A stretch of 6,361 nt of DNA from Methanoregula sp. (GTDB lineage: Archaea; Halobacteriota; Methanomicrobia; Methanomicrobiales; Methanospirillaceae), in NCBI GenBank assembly GCA_026394635.1, contig JAPKXV010000339.1, positions 1 through 6,361 of the forward strand, given 5' to 3'. Numbering within the stretch: position 1 is the stretch's first letter; each line of letters begins with the position of its first letter. Of this stretch, positions 1-6,361 are shown one piece after another. Position numbers and translations under genes: made by a program. Under the pieces are notes generated by a model that saw only the letters and a list, made by a program, of their open reading frames with translations, was not told the origin of the DNA and made no database searches.

Positions 1-773
1 ATCCCTCTAACTTTGGCGTTGTGCAGCTGGCAGACGGGTATGTAACCCATATTGTTGAGAAGCCAGAGAGATCCGCGGGATTTATGGTCAGCACCGGAAT
101 ATACTCGCTTTCCCCATCATTCTTCCCGTACATCAGGGAGAACAACATTACCGATGCAATCTCCTGCATGCTTGAAGACAACCAGAAGATTCGGGGGGTT
201 GTTGCTGACGATTGGCAGGATGCCATCTACCCGTGGGACCTGCTCCGGATGAATGCCCGGCTCCTTTCGCATATCACCCCATCCCGCGAGGGTACATCCA
301 GCAGGAACACGACCATCATCGGGGCCGTGCATATCGGGAAAGGCACCACCATCGGCCCCAACACGGTGATCGCCGGTCCCGTAGTGATTGGAAACGATTG
401 TGAGATCGGGCCGAACTGCTGCATCATGCCCAATACCAGCATTGGTGCCCGGGCCAGGATCGAGCCGTTCTGCTATATCGGCAATGCACTGCTCATGGAC
501 GACAGTTCGATCGGGTCGCACTCCCGTATTCTCGATGCTGTGCTCGGGGAAGGGTGCGTGCTTGCCGATCACATAAGCACCTGCACGAGTGCCTCGCTCA
601 TGGAGATCGAGGGGACCGTCACAAAACCGGAGTTCGGGGCGATCCTCGGCGACGGTGTGCAGGCCGGCGCCTTCACCACGTTCAAAAATTGTATCGTCGG
701 GAACAACACCACGGTCGAAGACGGCAACCGGGTCATCTCCTCCTCTGTCCCCGATGACTCCCTGGTGATCTGA
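1..773 (+). CDS. Archaeal GlmU-type sugar-1-phosphate nucleotidylyltransferase with C-terminal beta-helix, 5'-truncated
   Basis: The reading frame is open from base 3, so the gene starts before the window. The GTG at 21 is an internal valine, because SNFGVV upstream of it fits the nucleotidyltransferase fold. Visible are 256 residues and a TGA stop at 771-773. The first ~95 residues are the end of a Rossmann-like nucleotidyltransferase domain, with the IVEKPE motif (57-71) that helps bind the sugar phosphate, and an AIYPWDLL stretch typical of archaeal GlmU. From about residue 100 there are hexapeptide repeats (IGKGTT, IGPNTV, IGNDCE, IGPNCC) forming a left-handed beta-helix. The family joins a sugar-1-phosphate to UTP or dTTP in the cytosol, and many members also acetylate glucosamine-1-phosphate. 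The usual GAGT..ANLR acetyltransferase signature is not seen here, so the second activity is doubtful. The sugar used cannot be told from this part. It lies one base from glmS, so the two are almost surely co-transcribed. Confidence 0.9.
   Translation, partial: PSNFGVVQLADGYVTHIVEKPERSAGFMVSTGIYSLSPSFFPYIRENNITDAISCMLEDNQKIRGVVADDWQDAIYPWDLLRMNARLLSHITPSREGTSSRNTTIIGAVHIGKGTTIGPNTVIAGPVVIGNDCEIGPNCCIMPNTSIGARARIEPFCYIGNALLMDDSSIGSHSRILDAVLGEGCVLADHISTCTSASLMEIEGTVTKPEFGAILGDGVQAGAFTTFKNCIVGNNTTVEDGNRVISSSVPDDSLVI
764..770 (+). promoter_or_regulatory. Ribosome binding site for glmS
   Basis: GGTGATC sits inside the last codons of the upstream gene, four bases before the GTG at 775. It is a perfect match to the complement of the archaeal 16S rRNA 3' end (GAUCACC). 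It supports the GTG start and makes translational coupling between the two genes likely. Confidence 0.75.
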
Positions 774-774
774 A

Positions 775-2514
775 GTGTGTGGTATTGTCGGCTATACCGG
801 CCGGAAGACCGCAGCACCCATCATCGTCAACGGGTTGAAAAAACTCGAATACCGGGGCTACGATTCCTTTGGTATTGCCACCCTAGGCAGCGGGATCGAA
901 GTCTGTAAACATGCCGGCAGGATCTCTGACAATGCCCGGTCCGCACTCCACTTGAACGGCACCACCGGGATCGGGCACACCCGGTGGGCAACGCATGGCG
1001 CCCCCAATGATGCCAACGCCCACCCGCATACCGACTGCAAAAACCGGGTTGCCATCGTCCACAACGGCATTATCGAGAACTACGCGGATTTAAAAAGGCA
1101 GCTTATTGCACGGGGGCACCGGTTCCTGTCAGAGACCGACACCGAGGTCATCGCCCACCTTATCGAGGAGAGCTATACCGGCAGCCTGCTCTCTGCAGTC
1201 CAGCAGGCCGTCCCGGTGCTGCAGGGCTCATTTGCCCTGCTCGTAATCTCTCCTGAAGAGCAGGGTATCATCGCAGCGCGCAATGCAAGTCCTCTTGTCA
1301 TCGGTATGGGGGATGGGGAATATTTTGCTGCTTCAGACATGACCCCGGTCGTTGAATATACGGAGCGTACCATCTTTCTTGAAGACGGGGATATCGCAAG
1401 CCTCTCACCCGACAAACTCGTGATTTATCACGGGAAGGAACCGGTCAACCGTCCTGTCGAGCTCGTGGACTGGTCGGTCGAGGACACGAAAAAAGGCGGG
1501 TTTGCCCATTACATGCTCAAGGAGATCTATGAACAGCCCCAGGCATTCTACAACGCGATCCGGGCTCTGGACACGGAAAACCTCCCGGGATGTGCACAAA
1601 AGCCTGCTTCTGTCGCAATTGTAGCCTGCGGGTCGTCCTACCATGCCGGCCTGATCTTCAAGTATCTCCTTGAGGAGACCTGCGGCATACCCGCACGGAT
1701 CGAATTTGCCTCTGAATTCAAATATTTCCCCCCGCCGGTCAGTTGCCTTGTGGTCGGGATCACCCAGTCCGGGGAGACCGCCGATACCCTTACCGCGCTT
1801 AAAAGGGCAAAATCACACAACTGCCCGACGATTGCCATCACAAATGTACTGGGCAGTACGGTCAGCCGGATCGCTGATTCGACGATCTTTATGCGGGCGG
1901 GACCCGAGATCAGCGTCGCAGCGACAAAGTCGTTTGTCGCCCAGCTCGGGGTGCTTATGCAGATGATAAACCTCCTCTCGGGGGAACAGTTCACCAAAGT
2001 CCTGGCGCATGCACACCGGGCGATCGAGGAAGTTCTCTTACAGGATCTCTCATGTGCTGTCCTGACCTGTAAACAGGCCCGGAGTATTTTCTACGTGGGG
2101 CGCGGCCCCTTTTATCCTGTTGCCCTCGAAGGTGCCCTCAAAATGAAGGAGATCTCCTATATCCATGCCGAGGGTTACGCAGCAGGCGAGCTGAAGCACG
2201 GGCCGTTCGCCCTGCTGTCGTCTGAAACACCGGTCATCGCCATCTGCATGCCCGATGATACGTACGGGGTGATGGTCGCCAATATCAAAGAGATAAAAGC
2301 CCGGGGGGCACCGGTGATTGCACTTGGCATCGAAGGGGACAGCGAACTCGCCGATATCGTGGACATTTTTATCCCGCTCAAAAGAACACACAGGTTCGTC
2401 CAGGTACTCACAAGCCTTGTCGTCCTCCAGCTGCTTGCATACTATACCGCTGTGGCACTGGACAGGGATGTGGACAAACCAAGGAACCTTGCAAAGAGCG
2501 TGACCATCGAATGA
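775..2514 (+). CDS. glmS: Glutamine-fructose-6-phosphate aminotransferase (isomerizing), GlmS
   Basis: GlmS makes glucosamine-6-phosphate and glutamate from fructose-6-phosphate and glutamine, the first committed step to UDP-GlcNAc. The 579-residue protein is complete. Residues 2-215 are a class II glutamine amidotransferase domain: Cys2 is the nucleophile exposed after Met removal, followed by EYRGYDS, HTRWATHG, VHNGIIEN and SETDTE. Two SIS sugar-isomerase domains follow, at about 275-400 (ACGSSYHAG, TQSGETADT, SVAATKSF) and 430-565 (LEGALKMKEISYIHAEGY, ELKHGP). Residues corresponding to the E. coli isomerase site are present: Glu459, His475 and Lys574 in the canonical tail DVDKPRNLAKSVTIE. 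The GTG start is firm because Cys must be residue 2 and a GGTGATC site lies just upstream. E. coli GlmS has 609 residues, so this is a somewhat compact form with no missing motif. The stop overlaps the next gene by four bases (ATGA). No GlmS ribozyme is seen or expected. Confidence 0.98.
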   Translation: MCGIVGYTGRKTAAPIIVNGLKKLEYRGYDSFGIATLGSGIEVCKHAGRISDNARSALHLNGTTGIGHTRWATHGAPNDANAHPHTDCKNRVAIVHNGIIENYADLKRQLIARGHRFLSETDTEVIAHLIEESYTGSLLSAVQQAVPVLQGSFALLVISPEEQGIIAARNASPLVIGMGDGEYFAASDMTPVVEYTERTIFLEDGDIASLSPDKLVIYHGKEPVNRPVELVDWSVEDTKKGGFAHYMLKEIYEQPQAFYNAIRALDTENLPGCAQKPASVAIVACGSSYHAGLIFKYLLEETCGIPARIEFASEFKYFPPPVSCLVVGITQSGETADTLTALKRAKSHNCPTIAITNVLGSTVSRIADSTIFMRAGPEISVAATKSFVAQLGVLMQMINLLSGEQFTKVLAHAHRAIEEVLLQDLSCAVLTCKQARSIFYVGRGPFYPVALEGALKMKEISYIHAEGYAAGELKHGPFALLSSETPVIAICMPDDTYGVMVANIKEIKARGAPVIALGIEGDSELADIVDIFIPLKRTHRFVQVLTSLVVLQLLAYYTAVALDRDVDKPRNLAKSVTIE

Positions 2515-3066
2515 TTGAGTATGGGATCAACCGTCTCGGGGCCGGTGCGCAGATCTTTGAACCGGTGACGTTGGGTTTTCCTTCCCGCGAGAATGTCACC
2601 AGGACCGGGTTTTTAGGGTCAACAATCGGGAACCGCGCGATCATAAGGTCAGGAACCATCATCTACTGCGATGTCTTCATTGGCGATGACTTTTCCTGCG
2701 GGCATAATGTGCTCATCCGCGAAAAGACCCGGATCGGCAACCGCGCTGCAATCGGGACGGCTTCCATCATCGAGGGGCAGGTTGTCATCGGGAACGATGT
2801 CAGCCTCCAGAGCCTTGTCTATGTGCCAACGGGTACGACGATCGGGGACCATGTGTTCATCGGGCCAAACACCGTCCTTACCAATGACCGCTACCCTCCC
2901 TCACGCATTGGCGGGCTGCAGGGGCCAACACTTTCCGACGGGGCAGCCGTGGGTGCAAATGCCACCATCAGGTGCGATCGTAACAAAAGATGTCCCACCC
3001 TATAAACTTGCAATTGGATCACCGGCAAAGATCAAGGACCTGCCCAAAGCGATGGACAAAAAATAA
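2511..3066 (+). pseudogene. Hexapeptide-repeat acetyltransferase (WbpD-like), frameshifted near 2970
   Basis: The ATG at 2511 overlaps the glmS stop as ATGA, so translation is coupled. The first 154 residues form a left-handed beta-helix with many hexapeptides (IGNRAI, IGDDFS, IGNRAA, IGNDVS, IGDHVF) and the FIGPNTVLTNDRYPP segment typical of WbpD-like sugar N-acetyltransferases, which use acetyl-CoA on nucleotide-sugar amines. After GANATIR (to 2972) this frame runs into 11 unrelated residues and stops at 3003-3005. The expected family ending, SGAIVTKDVPPYKLAIGSPAKI, continues in another frame from 2968 to the TAA at 3064-3066. About 12 residues (two hexapeptides) that normally sit between the two parts are missing. 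A deletion of about 41 bases therefore explains the break better than a single-base change. The 164-residue product from 2511 to 3005 might still fold in part, but lacks the last helix turns and the C-terminal cap. The exact substrate is unknown. Confidence 0.85.
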
Positions 3067-3131
3067 TGCGGGGGGTTTTTCATTTCATTCCATCTGATTG
3101 TTGTCGCATCCTGTTCAGGGAATAAAAAACC
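3067..3131 (+). terminator. Short gene gap with possible oligo-T terminator
   Basis: Just after the TAA at 3064-3066 there is a G run followed by five Ts (3071-3080) and then a T-rich stretch to about 3102. Archaeal terminators are often plain T tracts, so transcription may partly stop here. No convincing TATA box precedes the glycosyltransferase start at 3132, and only a weak AGGGA (3117-3121) could act as ribosome binding site. Read-through from glmS is therefore also possible. Confidence 0.3.
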
Positions 3132-4265
3132 ATGAAGATCCTCCTCGTATCCACGCAGGACTATATCCATCACCCCATCCCGTCCCGGCACCATTATATT
3201 TTTGAGGAACTGGCAACACGGCACGAGGTGCATGTCCCCCATTTTCACGTGAGCAGAGGGGAGGCGCGGACAACCAGGCTGATCGTACATGAGGCAACGC
3301 AGTTTGCCTTCCAGAACCCCGTGCTTCATTACACCCTGAACGCCCCGTACCATTTTCATATATTTAACAAAATTATCAGGGACGAAGGGATTGAACTCGT
3401 TGTCGCAGCTCAGGTGCTTGCCGGAACCGCGGTAATCCATGCGGCAAAAAAATTTAAGATCCCCGTTGTTTTTGACTTAAAAGACTGGTTCCCGGATTCA
3501 GCAGCGGCATACTTGAAGACACGGGTTCTGCGGGAGATAGTTCGTAAATCCGTCTGGGAGATCACGCGCCGGAACCTCCACAACAGTACATTAATCACAA
3601 CCGTTTCCCCGTCCCTTGTCGAAAAGCTTAAAAGATTCGGGTTTGATGCCGGACTGGTGACCAATGGGGTCGATACAGACCTGTTCATGCCAATGGAGAA
3701 CTCTGTTCGCCGGACAGAACTTGGCATACAACCCGGCGATTTTGTGATCGGGTTTGCCGGAAGTGTGGAACGCTGGTACGCACTTGATGAGATCATCAGG
3801 AGCCTTCCTGAACTGATATCATATCGCAGGAATACCCGGCTGCTCGTCATCGGGGGATCGCTCTTTACGCCCTACATGGCGGAACTGGTGCAACTCGCAC
3901 GGGACCTTCATGTACAGGACCACGTGATCTTCGCCGGGACAAAACCCTACAACGAACTTCCCGGGTGTATTGCCTGCATGGATGCCTGCACCATCCCCTT
4001 GTCGCCCCCCCAGTGGGCTGACATCGCCCTTCCCAATAAATTTTTTGAGTATTCCGCGTGCGGGAAACCTATCGTCATGCGCCCCATACCCGATGTGATG
4101 AAGATCGGCAGCCCGAATATATTCCTGTACCAGACTCAAAGCGAATTTATCGAACAGATAAAATTCCTTATGGAGAAAACCCTTTCGTTTTCCATCAGCC
4201 TAGGCCAATACAGCTGGAAGGAGAAAGCCCGGGAGTTTGAGACGATATTTGAGCGTCTTGTGTAA
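3132..4265 (+). CDS. Family 4 (GT-B) glycosyltransferase
   Basis: This complete 377-residue protein starts with MKILLVSTQDY, the first beta strand of a GT-B N-terminal domain, and has no signal peptide or membrane segment, so it should act at the cytosolic membrane face. The N-terminal acceptor domain covers about residues 1-185, with VFDLKDWFPDS in the middle and the hallmark VTNGVDTDLF (N178 to F185) at the domain linker. The C-terminal donor domain begins at about 200 with GFAGS (207-211), followed by LLVIGGS and HVIFAGTKPYNELP. The nucleotide-sugar site is LPNKFFEYSACGKPIV with Glu306. The earlier Glu of the common EX7E motif is replaced by the ADIALPNK type seen in a GT4 subgroup. Length fits the family. 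Donor and acceptor sugars cannot be read from sequence. Its place between amino-sugar genes and aglB suggests a role in building the AglB-linked glycan or another surface polysaccharide. Confidence 0.88.
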   Translation: MKILLVSTQDYIHHPIPSRHHYIFEELATRHEVHVPHFHVSRGEARTTRLIVHEATQFAFQNPVLHYTLNAPYHFHIFNKIIRDEGIELVVAAQVLAGTAVIHAAKKFKIPVVFDLKDWFPDSAAAYLKTRVLREIVRKSVWEITRRNLHNSTLITTVSPSLVEKLKRFGFDAGLVTNGVDTDLFMPMENSVRRTELGIQPGDFVIGFAGSVERWYALDEIIRSLPELISYRRNTRLLVIGGSLFTPYMAELVQLARDLHVQDHVIFAGTKPYNELPGCIACMDACTIPLSPPQWADIALPNKFFEYSACGKPIVMRPIPDVMKIGSPNIFLYQTQSEFIEQIKFLMEKTLSFSISLGQYSWKEKAREFETIFERLV

Positions 4266-4303
4266 TGCGCTCGTGTGCAATAAAAAAAACGCCTTCGATA
4301 CAT

Positions 4304-4326
4304 CCTTATTTCATTTGATAATTTTT
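4304..4326 (+). terminator. Possible T-tract terminator after the glycosyltransferase gene
   Basis: This is a T-rich stretch with short T runs, ending in TTTTT at 4322-4326, about 40 bases after the TAA. Archaeal RNA polymerase can terminate at such tracts without a hairpin. No strong stem-loop is seen, so the call is tentative. Confidence 0.3.
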
Positions 4327-4378
4327 CAGGAACGTGTCCAGAGCCCTATGTCTGGCAGGCCGTTATCTTGTGGTTATC

Positions 4379-4390
4379 CAAATTTATTTG
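4379..4390 (+). promoter_or_regulatory. Candidate TATA box for aglB
   Basis: CAAATTTATTTG is the most TATA-like element in the gap, about 45 bases before the aglB ATG, which would put transcription start near 4410. It is also a small inverted repeat, with CAAAT and ATTTG arms around TT. It is flanked by the two TTGTGGT copies. No clear purine-rich BRE is seen directly upstream, so this is only a candidate. Confidence 0.4.
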
Positions 4391-4419
4391 TGGTCACGGC
4401 AGCAACATGATATTTCATT

Positions 4420-4428
4420 AGGATGATC
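4420..4428 (+). promoter_or_regulatory. Ribosome binding site for aglB
   Basis: AGGATGATC lies two bases before the ATG at 4431 and shares AGG and TGATC with the archaeal anti-16S consensus AGGAGGTGATC. It supports ATG 4431 as the start. Confidence 0.6.
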
Positions 4429-4430
4429 AG

Positions 4431-6361
4431 ATGACTGTGATCGGACTCAAAAAATATCAACCATACCTCATTATCGGCCTTATCATTATTTTTTCGCTCT
4501 TTGCCCTCTGGCTGCGACTTATTCCCATGTTTAATTTAGGGAATACGGATGTCCTGAATATCGTGGGAAGCGACGACCCGCTCTATAACCTGCGGCAGGT
4601 CGAACAAATCCTTGCCAATTTCCCATCGTATAACTGGTTTGACGTCATGACCCTGTATCCATCGGGTTCAACGATCTACTGGGGCCCACTCTTTCCCACC
4701 ATCATCGCGGTTCTCTGCCTGATGACGGGGGCTGCAACAAGGCCGGAAATTATTGCAACAGGACTGCTCGTGCCCCCGTTGATGGCAACGCTGCTCGTTC
4801 CCATAATGTATTTTATCGGAAAGACCTGTGGGGACTGGAAAACGGGAATCCTTGCATCGGGATTTTCTGCCGTCGTTTCAGGACAAATTTTTTACCGTTC
4901 CTTTTACGGCTATATGGACCACCATATCGCAGAAGTCCTTTTTTCCACGCTCTTCTGCCTCTTTTATATCTATGCGATCCTTGCGGCAAAAGAACAGGAT
5001 ATTGATCTGAGAAAGAGTGACACATTCAAAAAGACGGTTGTATTTTCTGTTATTGCAGGAATTTCCTACCTGCTTGGCCTCTTTACGATGCCGACGATGA
5101 TCCTGTTCGCGATGATAGTCGGTATCTTTACCCTTGTCCAGTCGATCATCAACTTCTCGCAGGACCGCCCGATAGGGTACCTTGCGGTTGCCAATACGAT
5201 CATCTTTTCCATCGCAATCATCGGGCTCCTCATTTACGGGATCCAATACCCGGGCCTCGGCCTGAGCCAGTATACAATAGGTCATGTCTATACCTATCTC
5301 AGCCTGATTGTCGGAACTTGGCTGCTATGTGGCCTTGGCTGGTACCTCAAGGGGAAACCAAGATATTATTATCCCGCGGCGCTCGCGGGTATCGCCGTGG
5401 CATTTGGTGCAGTATTGCTCCTGTTCCTTCCTGATCTCTACAACCTGCTCGTATCCAATTTTATTTCCTTTTTCGGGCAGGCTGCCGTAACCGATACCGT
5501 CCAGGAGGCCCGGGGCTGGAGTACTGATCTTGCATGGTTCGCCTTTAACTACGGGCTCCTGCTCTTTGTTGGCGGTGCCCTGGTGATGGCATATAACAAT
5601 TTCAGGGAAGAGCATCCCCCTCAGGTATTTGCCCTGGTCTGGTCGGTGGTGATGTTCTACTCCACTTGGCAGCACATCAGGTACGAGTATTACCTTGCCA
5701 TCAACATCGCGCTCCTTTCAGCAATCTGCGTTTACTTTGTGATGAATCTCGGGTGTGCCGATCTGACCCGCCTGGCAGCCAGAATATCAACCGGTCTTGG
5801 TACCCCCGGACAAAATGAAATCGGAAAAGAAGAGTCCCCAAAAGGGAAACGGCATAAAAAAGGCCAGAAAAAGGCTGCTGATACCGCCTCATTCAATTTC
5901 CTGCACCTTGGCCTGATGGTCATTGTGCTGGGACTTGCCATCCTCTTTGCCTATACGTCATCTACCTACAGTTATACCAATGCTTCCAACAATGCGATCT
6001 ACAGTTATACCAATGCTTCCAACAATGCGATTCGCATGAACGGTGACTGGCGCGAGTCACTGGAATGGATGGGAAACAATACCCCTGACACGGGTGTCAA
6101 CTACTTTACCATCTATGACAAAAAGACGTTCCATTACCCGGATGCGTCGTACGGCGTCATGTCCTGGTGGGACTACGGGCATATGATCACCTACATTGCA
6201 AAACGGATCCCCAATGCCAACCCGTTCCAGCAGGGTGTTGCGGGTTCAACCGGATCTGCTGCATATTTCATGGCAGAGTCAGAGGATGTGGCAAATGGGA
6301 TTGCCGACACCATCGGTACCCGGTACGTGATCACCGATATCGAGATGGACGAGGCGATACA
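4431..6361 (+). CDS. aglB: Oligosaccharyltransferase AglB (STT3 family), 3'-truncated
   Basis: The frame is open from ATG 4431 to the window end (643 full codons), so the C-terminus is missing. AglB is the single-subunit archaeal enzyme that moves a glycan from a dolichol (phosphate) carrier to Asn in N-X-S/T outside the membrane. About 13 hydrophobic segments span residues 10-508. Family motifs appear in order: GSDDPLYNLRQ with the first metal-binding Asp (Asp48/49), the YMDHHIAE motif (Asp163), the loop motif TVQE with Glu359, RYEYYLAINIA with Arg417 near the last membrane segments, and the acceptor-binding WWDYG at 579-583 (6165-6179), which recognises the +2 Ser/Thr. All catalytic landmarks visible so far are intact. 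A lysine-rich cytosolic loop (about 442-489, KGKRHKKGQKK) precedes the last membrane span. Residues 513-534 are an exact double copy of an 11-residue unit at the start of the outer domain. The gene has its own leader and is probably transcribed separately from glmS. Confidence 0.96.
   Translation, partial: MTVIGLKKYQPYLIIGLIIIFSLFALWLRLIPMFNLGNTDVLNIVGSDDPLYNLRQVEQILANFPSYNWFDVMTLYPSGSTIYWGPLFPTIIAVLCLMTGAATRPEIIATGLLVPPLMATLLVPIMYFIGKTCGDWKTGILASGFSAVVSGQIFYRSFYGYMDHHIAEVLFSTLFCLFYIYAILAAKEQDIDLRKSDTFKKTVVFSVIAGISYLLGLFTMPTMILFAMIVGIFTLVQSIINFSQDRPIGYLAVANTIIFSIAIIGLLIYGIQYPGLGLSQYTIGHVYTYLSLIVGTWLLCGLGWYLKGKPRYYYPAALAGIAVAFGAVLLLFLPDLYNLLVSNFISFFGQAAVTDTVQEARGWSTDLAWFAFNYGLLLFVGGALVMAYNNFREEHPPQVFALVWSVVMFYSTWQHIRYEYYLAINIALLSAICVYFVMNLGCADLTRLAARISTGLGTPGQNEIGKEESPKGKRHKKGQKKAADTASFNFLHLGLMVIVLGLAILFAYTSSTYSYTNASNNAIYSYTNASNNAIRMNGDWRESLEWMGNNTPDTGVNYFTIYDKKTFHYPDASYGVMSWWDYGHMITYIAKRIPNANPFQQGVAGSTGSAAYFMAESEDVANGIADTIGTRYVITDIEMDEAI
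5966..6031 (+). repeat. Exact 33-bp tandem duplication inside aglB
   Basis: Bases 5966-5998 are repeated identically at 5999-6031. The unit is a multiple of three, so the frame is kept and the protein has YSYTNASNNAI twice (residues 513-523 and 524-534), right after the last membrane span. Each copy has one NAS sequon. Identity extends no further on either side. The lack of any silent differences suggests a recent duplication or an assembly error. Confidence 0.95.

Larger units (their letters stand above)
4266..4430 (+). other. Intergenic region between glycosyltransferase and aglB
   Basis: These 165 bases hold no gene. They are richer in A and T than the flanking genes. The first half has a T-rich tract (about 4304-4326, ending in five Ts) that could end the upstream transcript. 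The second half carries a TATA-like element and the aglB ribosome binding site. The heptamer TTGTGGT occurs twice, at 4368-4374 and 4388-4394, exactly 20 bases apart. Confidence 0.5.

Noticed and set aside
21..23. GTG at 21 as the true start of the first gene
   Set aside because: The frame is open upstream and encodes SNFGVV, which belongs to the nucleotidyltransferase domain. A protein starting at 21 would lack the nucleotide-binding half.
2671..3066. A separate 131-residue gene in the frame that ends at 3066
   Set aside because: Only the part after about 2968 looks like protein of a known family (VTKDVPPYKLAIGSPAKI). The earlier part is an out-of-frame reading of the acetyltransferase, so this is the shifted 3' end of one broken gene.
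3067..3131. A promoter for the glycosyltransferase
   Set aside because: No TATA-like element at the right distance. The AATAAAAA just before the ATG is too close to the start to act as one.
4278..4292. A-rich run after the glycosyltransferase gene as a terminator for this strand
   Set aside because: It is A-rich on the + strand. Archaeal termination needs T on the coding strand, and no gene on the minus strand ends here.
4878..5285. Minus-strand open frame of 135 residues within aglB, and similar ones at 5325-5675 and 1638-1997
   Set aside because: They lie opposite clearly recognisable + strand genes, show low-complexity charged or Ser/Pro-rich composition and no family motif. They are reading-frame shadows.

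Overview
The window looks like chromosomal DNA from a methanogenic euryarchaeon, most likely of the order Methanomicrobiales (Methanoregula-like). That placement is inferred from an archaeal AglB/STT3 oligosaccharyltransferase, an archaeal GlmU-type enzyme, ribosome binding sites of the GGTGATC type and moderately GC-rich coding sequence. All recognisable genes are on the + strand. I see no RNA genes, insertion sequences, CRISPR arrays or credible minus-strand genes.

Layout. (1) 1-773: 3' part of a sugar-1-phosphate nucleotidylyltransferase with a C-terminal left-handed beta-helix (archaeal GlmU type), cut by the window start. (2) 775-2514: complete glmS, glucosamine-6-phosphate synthase, with a GTG start one base after the preceding stop. 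(3) 2511-3066: a hexapeptide-repeat (WbpD-like) acetyltransferase gene, coupled to glmS by an ATGA overlap but broken near 2968-2972 by what looks like an out-of-frame deletion. (4) 3132-4265: a family 4 (GT-B fold) glycosyltransferase. (5) 4266-4430: AT-richer intergenic stretch with a possible terminator, a TATA-like element and a good ribosome binding site. (6) 4431 to the window end: aglB, the membrane oligosaccharyltransferase, cut by the window end just after the WWDYG motif.

Together the genes suggest a path from amino-sugar supply to protein N-glycosylation. GlmS makes glucosamine-6-phosphate, the GlmU-like protein would activate a sugar phosphate to a nucleotide sugar, the acetyltransferase (when intact) would N- or O-acetylate a sugar intermediate, the glycosyltransferase would add a sugar to a lipid-linked or other glycan, and AglB transfers the finished glycan to Asn-X-Ser/Thr sites outside the membrane. 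The shared pathway is inferred from gene order and families.

The most notable observations are the broken acetyltransferase with the expected C-terminus preserved in another frame, an exact 33-bp in-frame tandem duplication in aglB that doubles an N-glycosylation sequon in the glycosylating enzyme itself, and the apparent loss of the acetyltransferase signature in the GlmU-like protein. I did not find a clearly new type of biological system.
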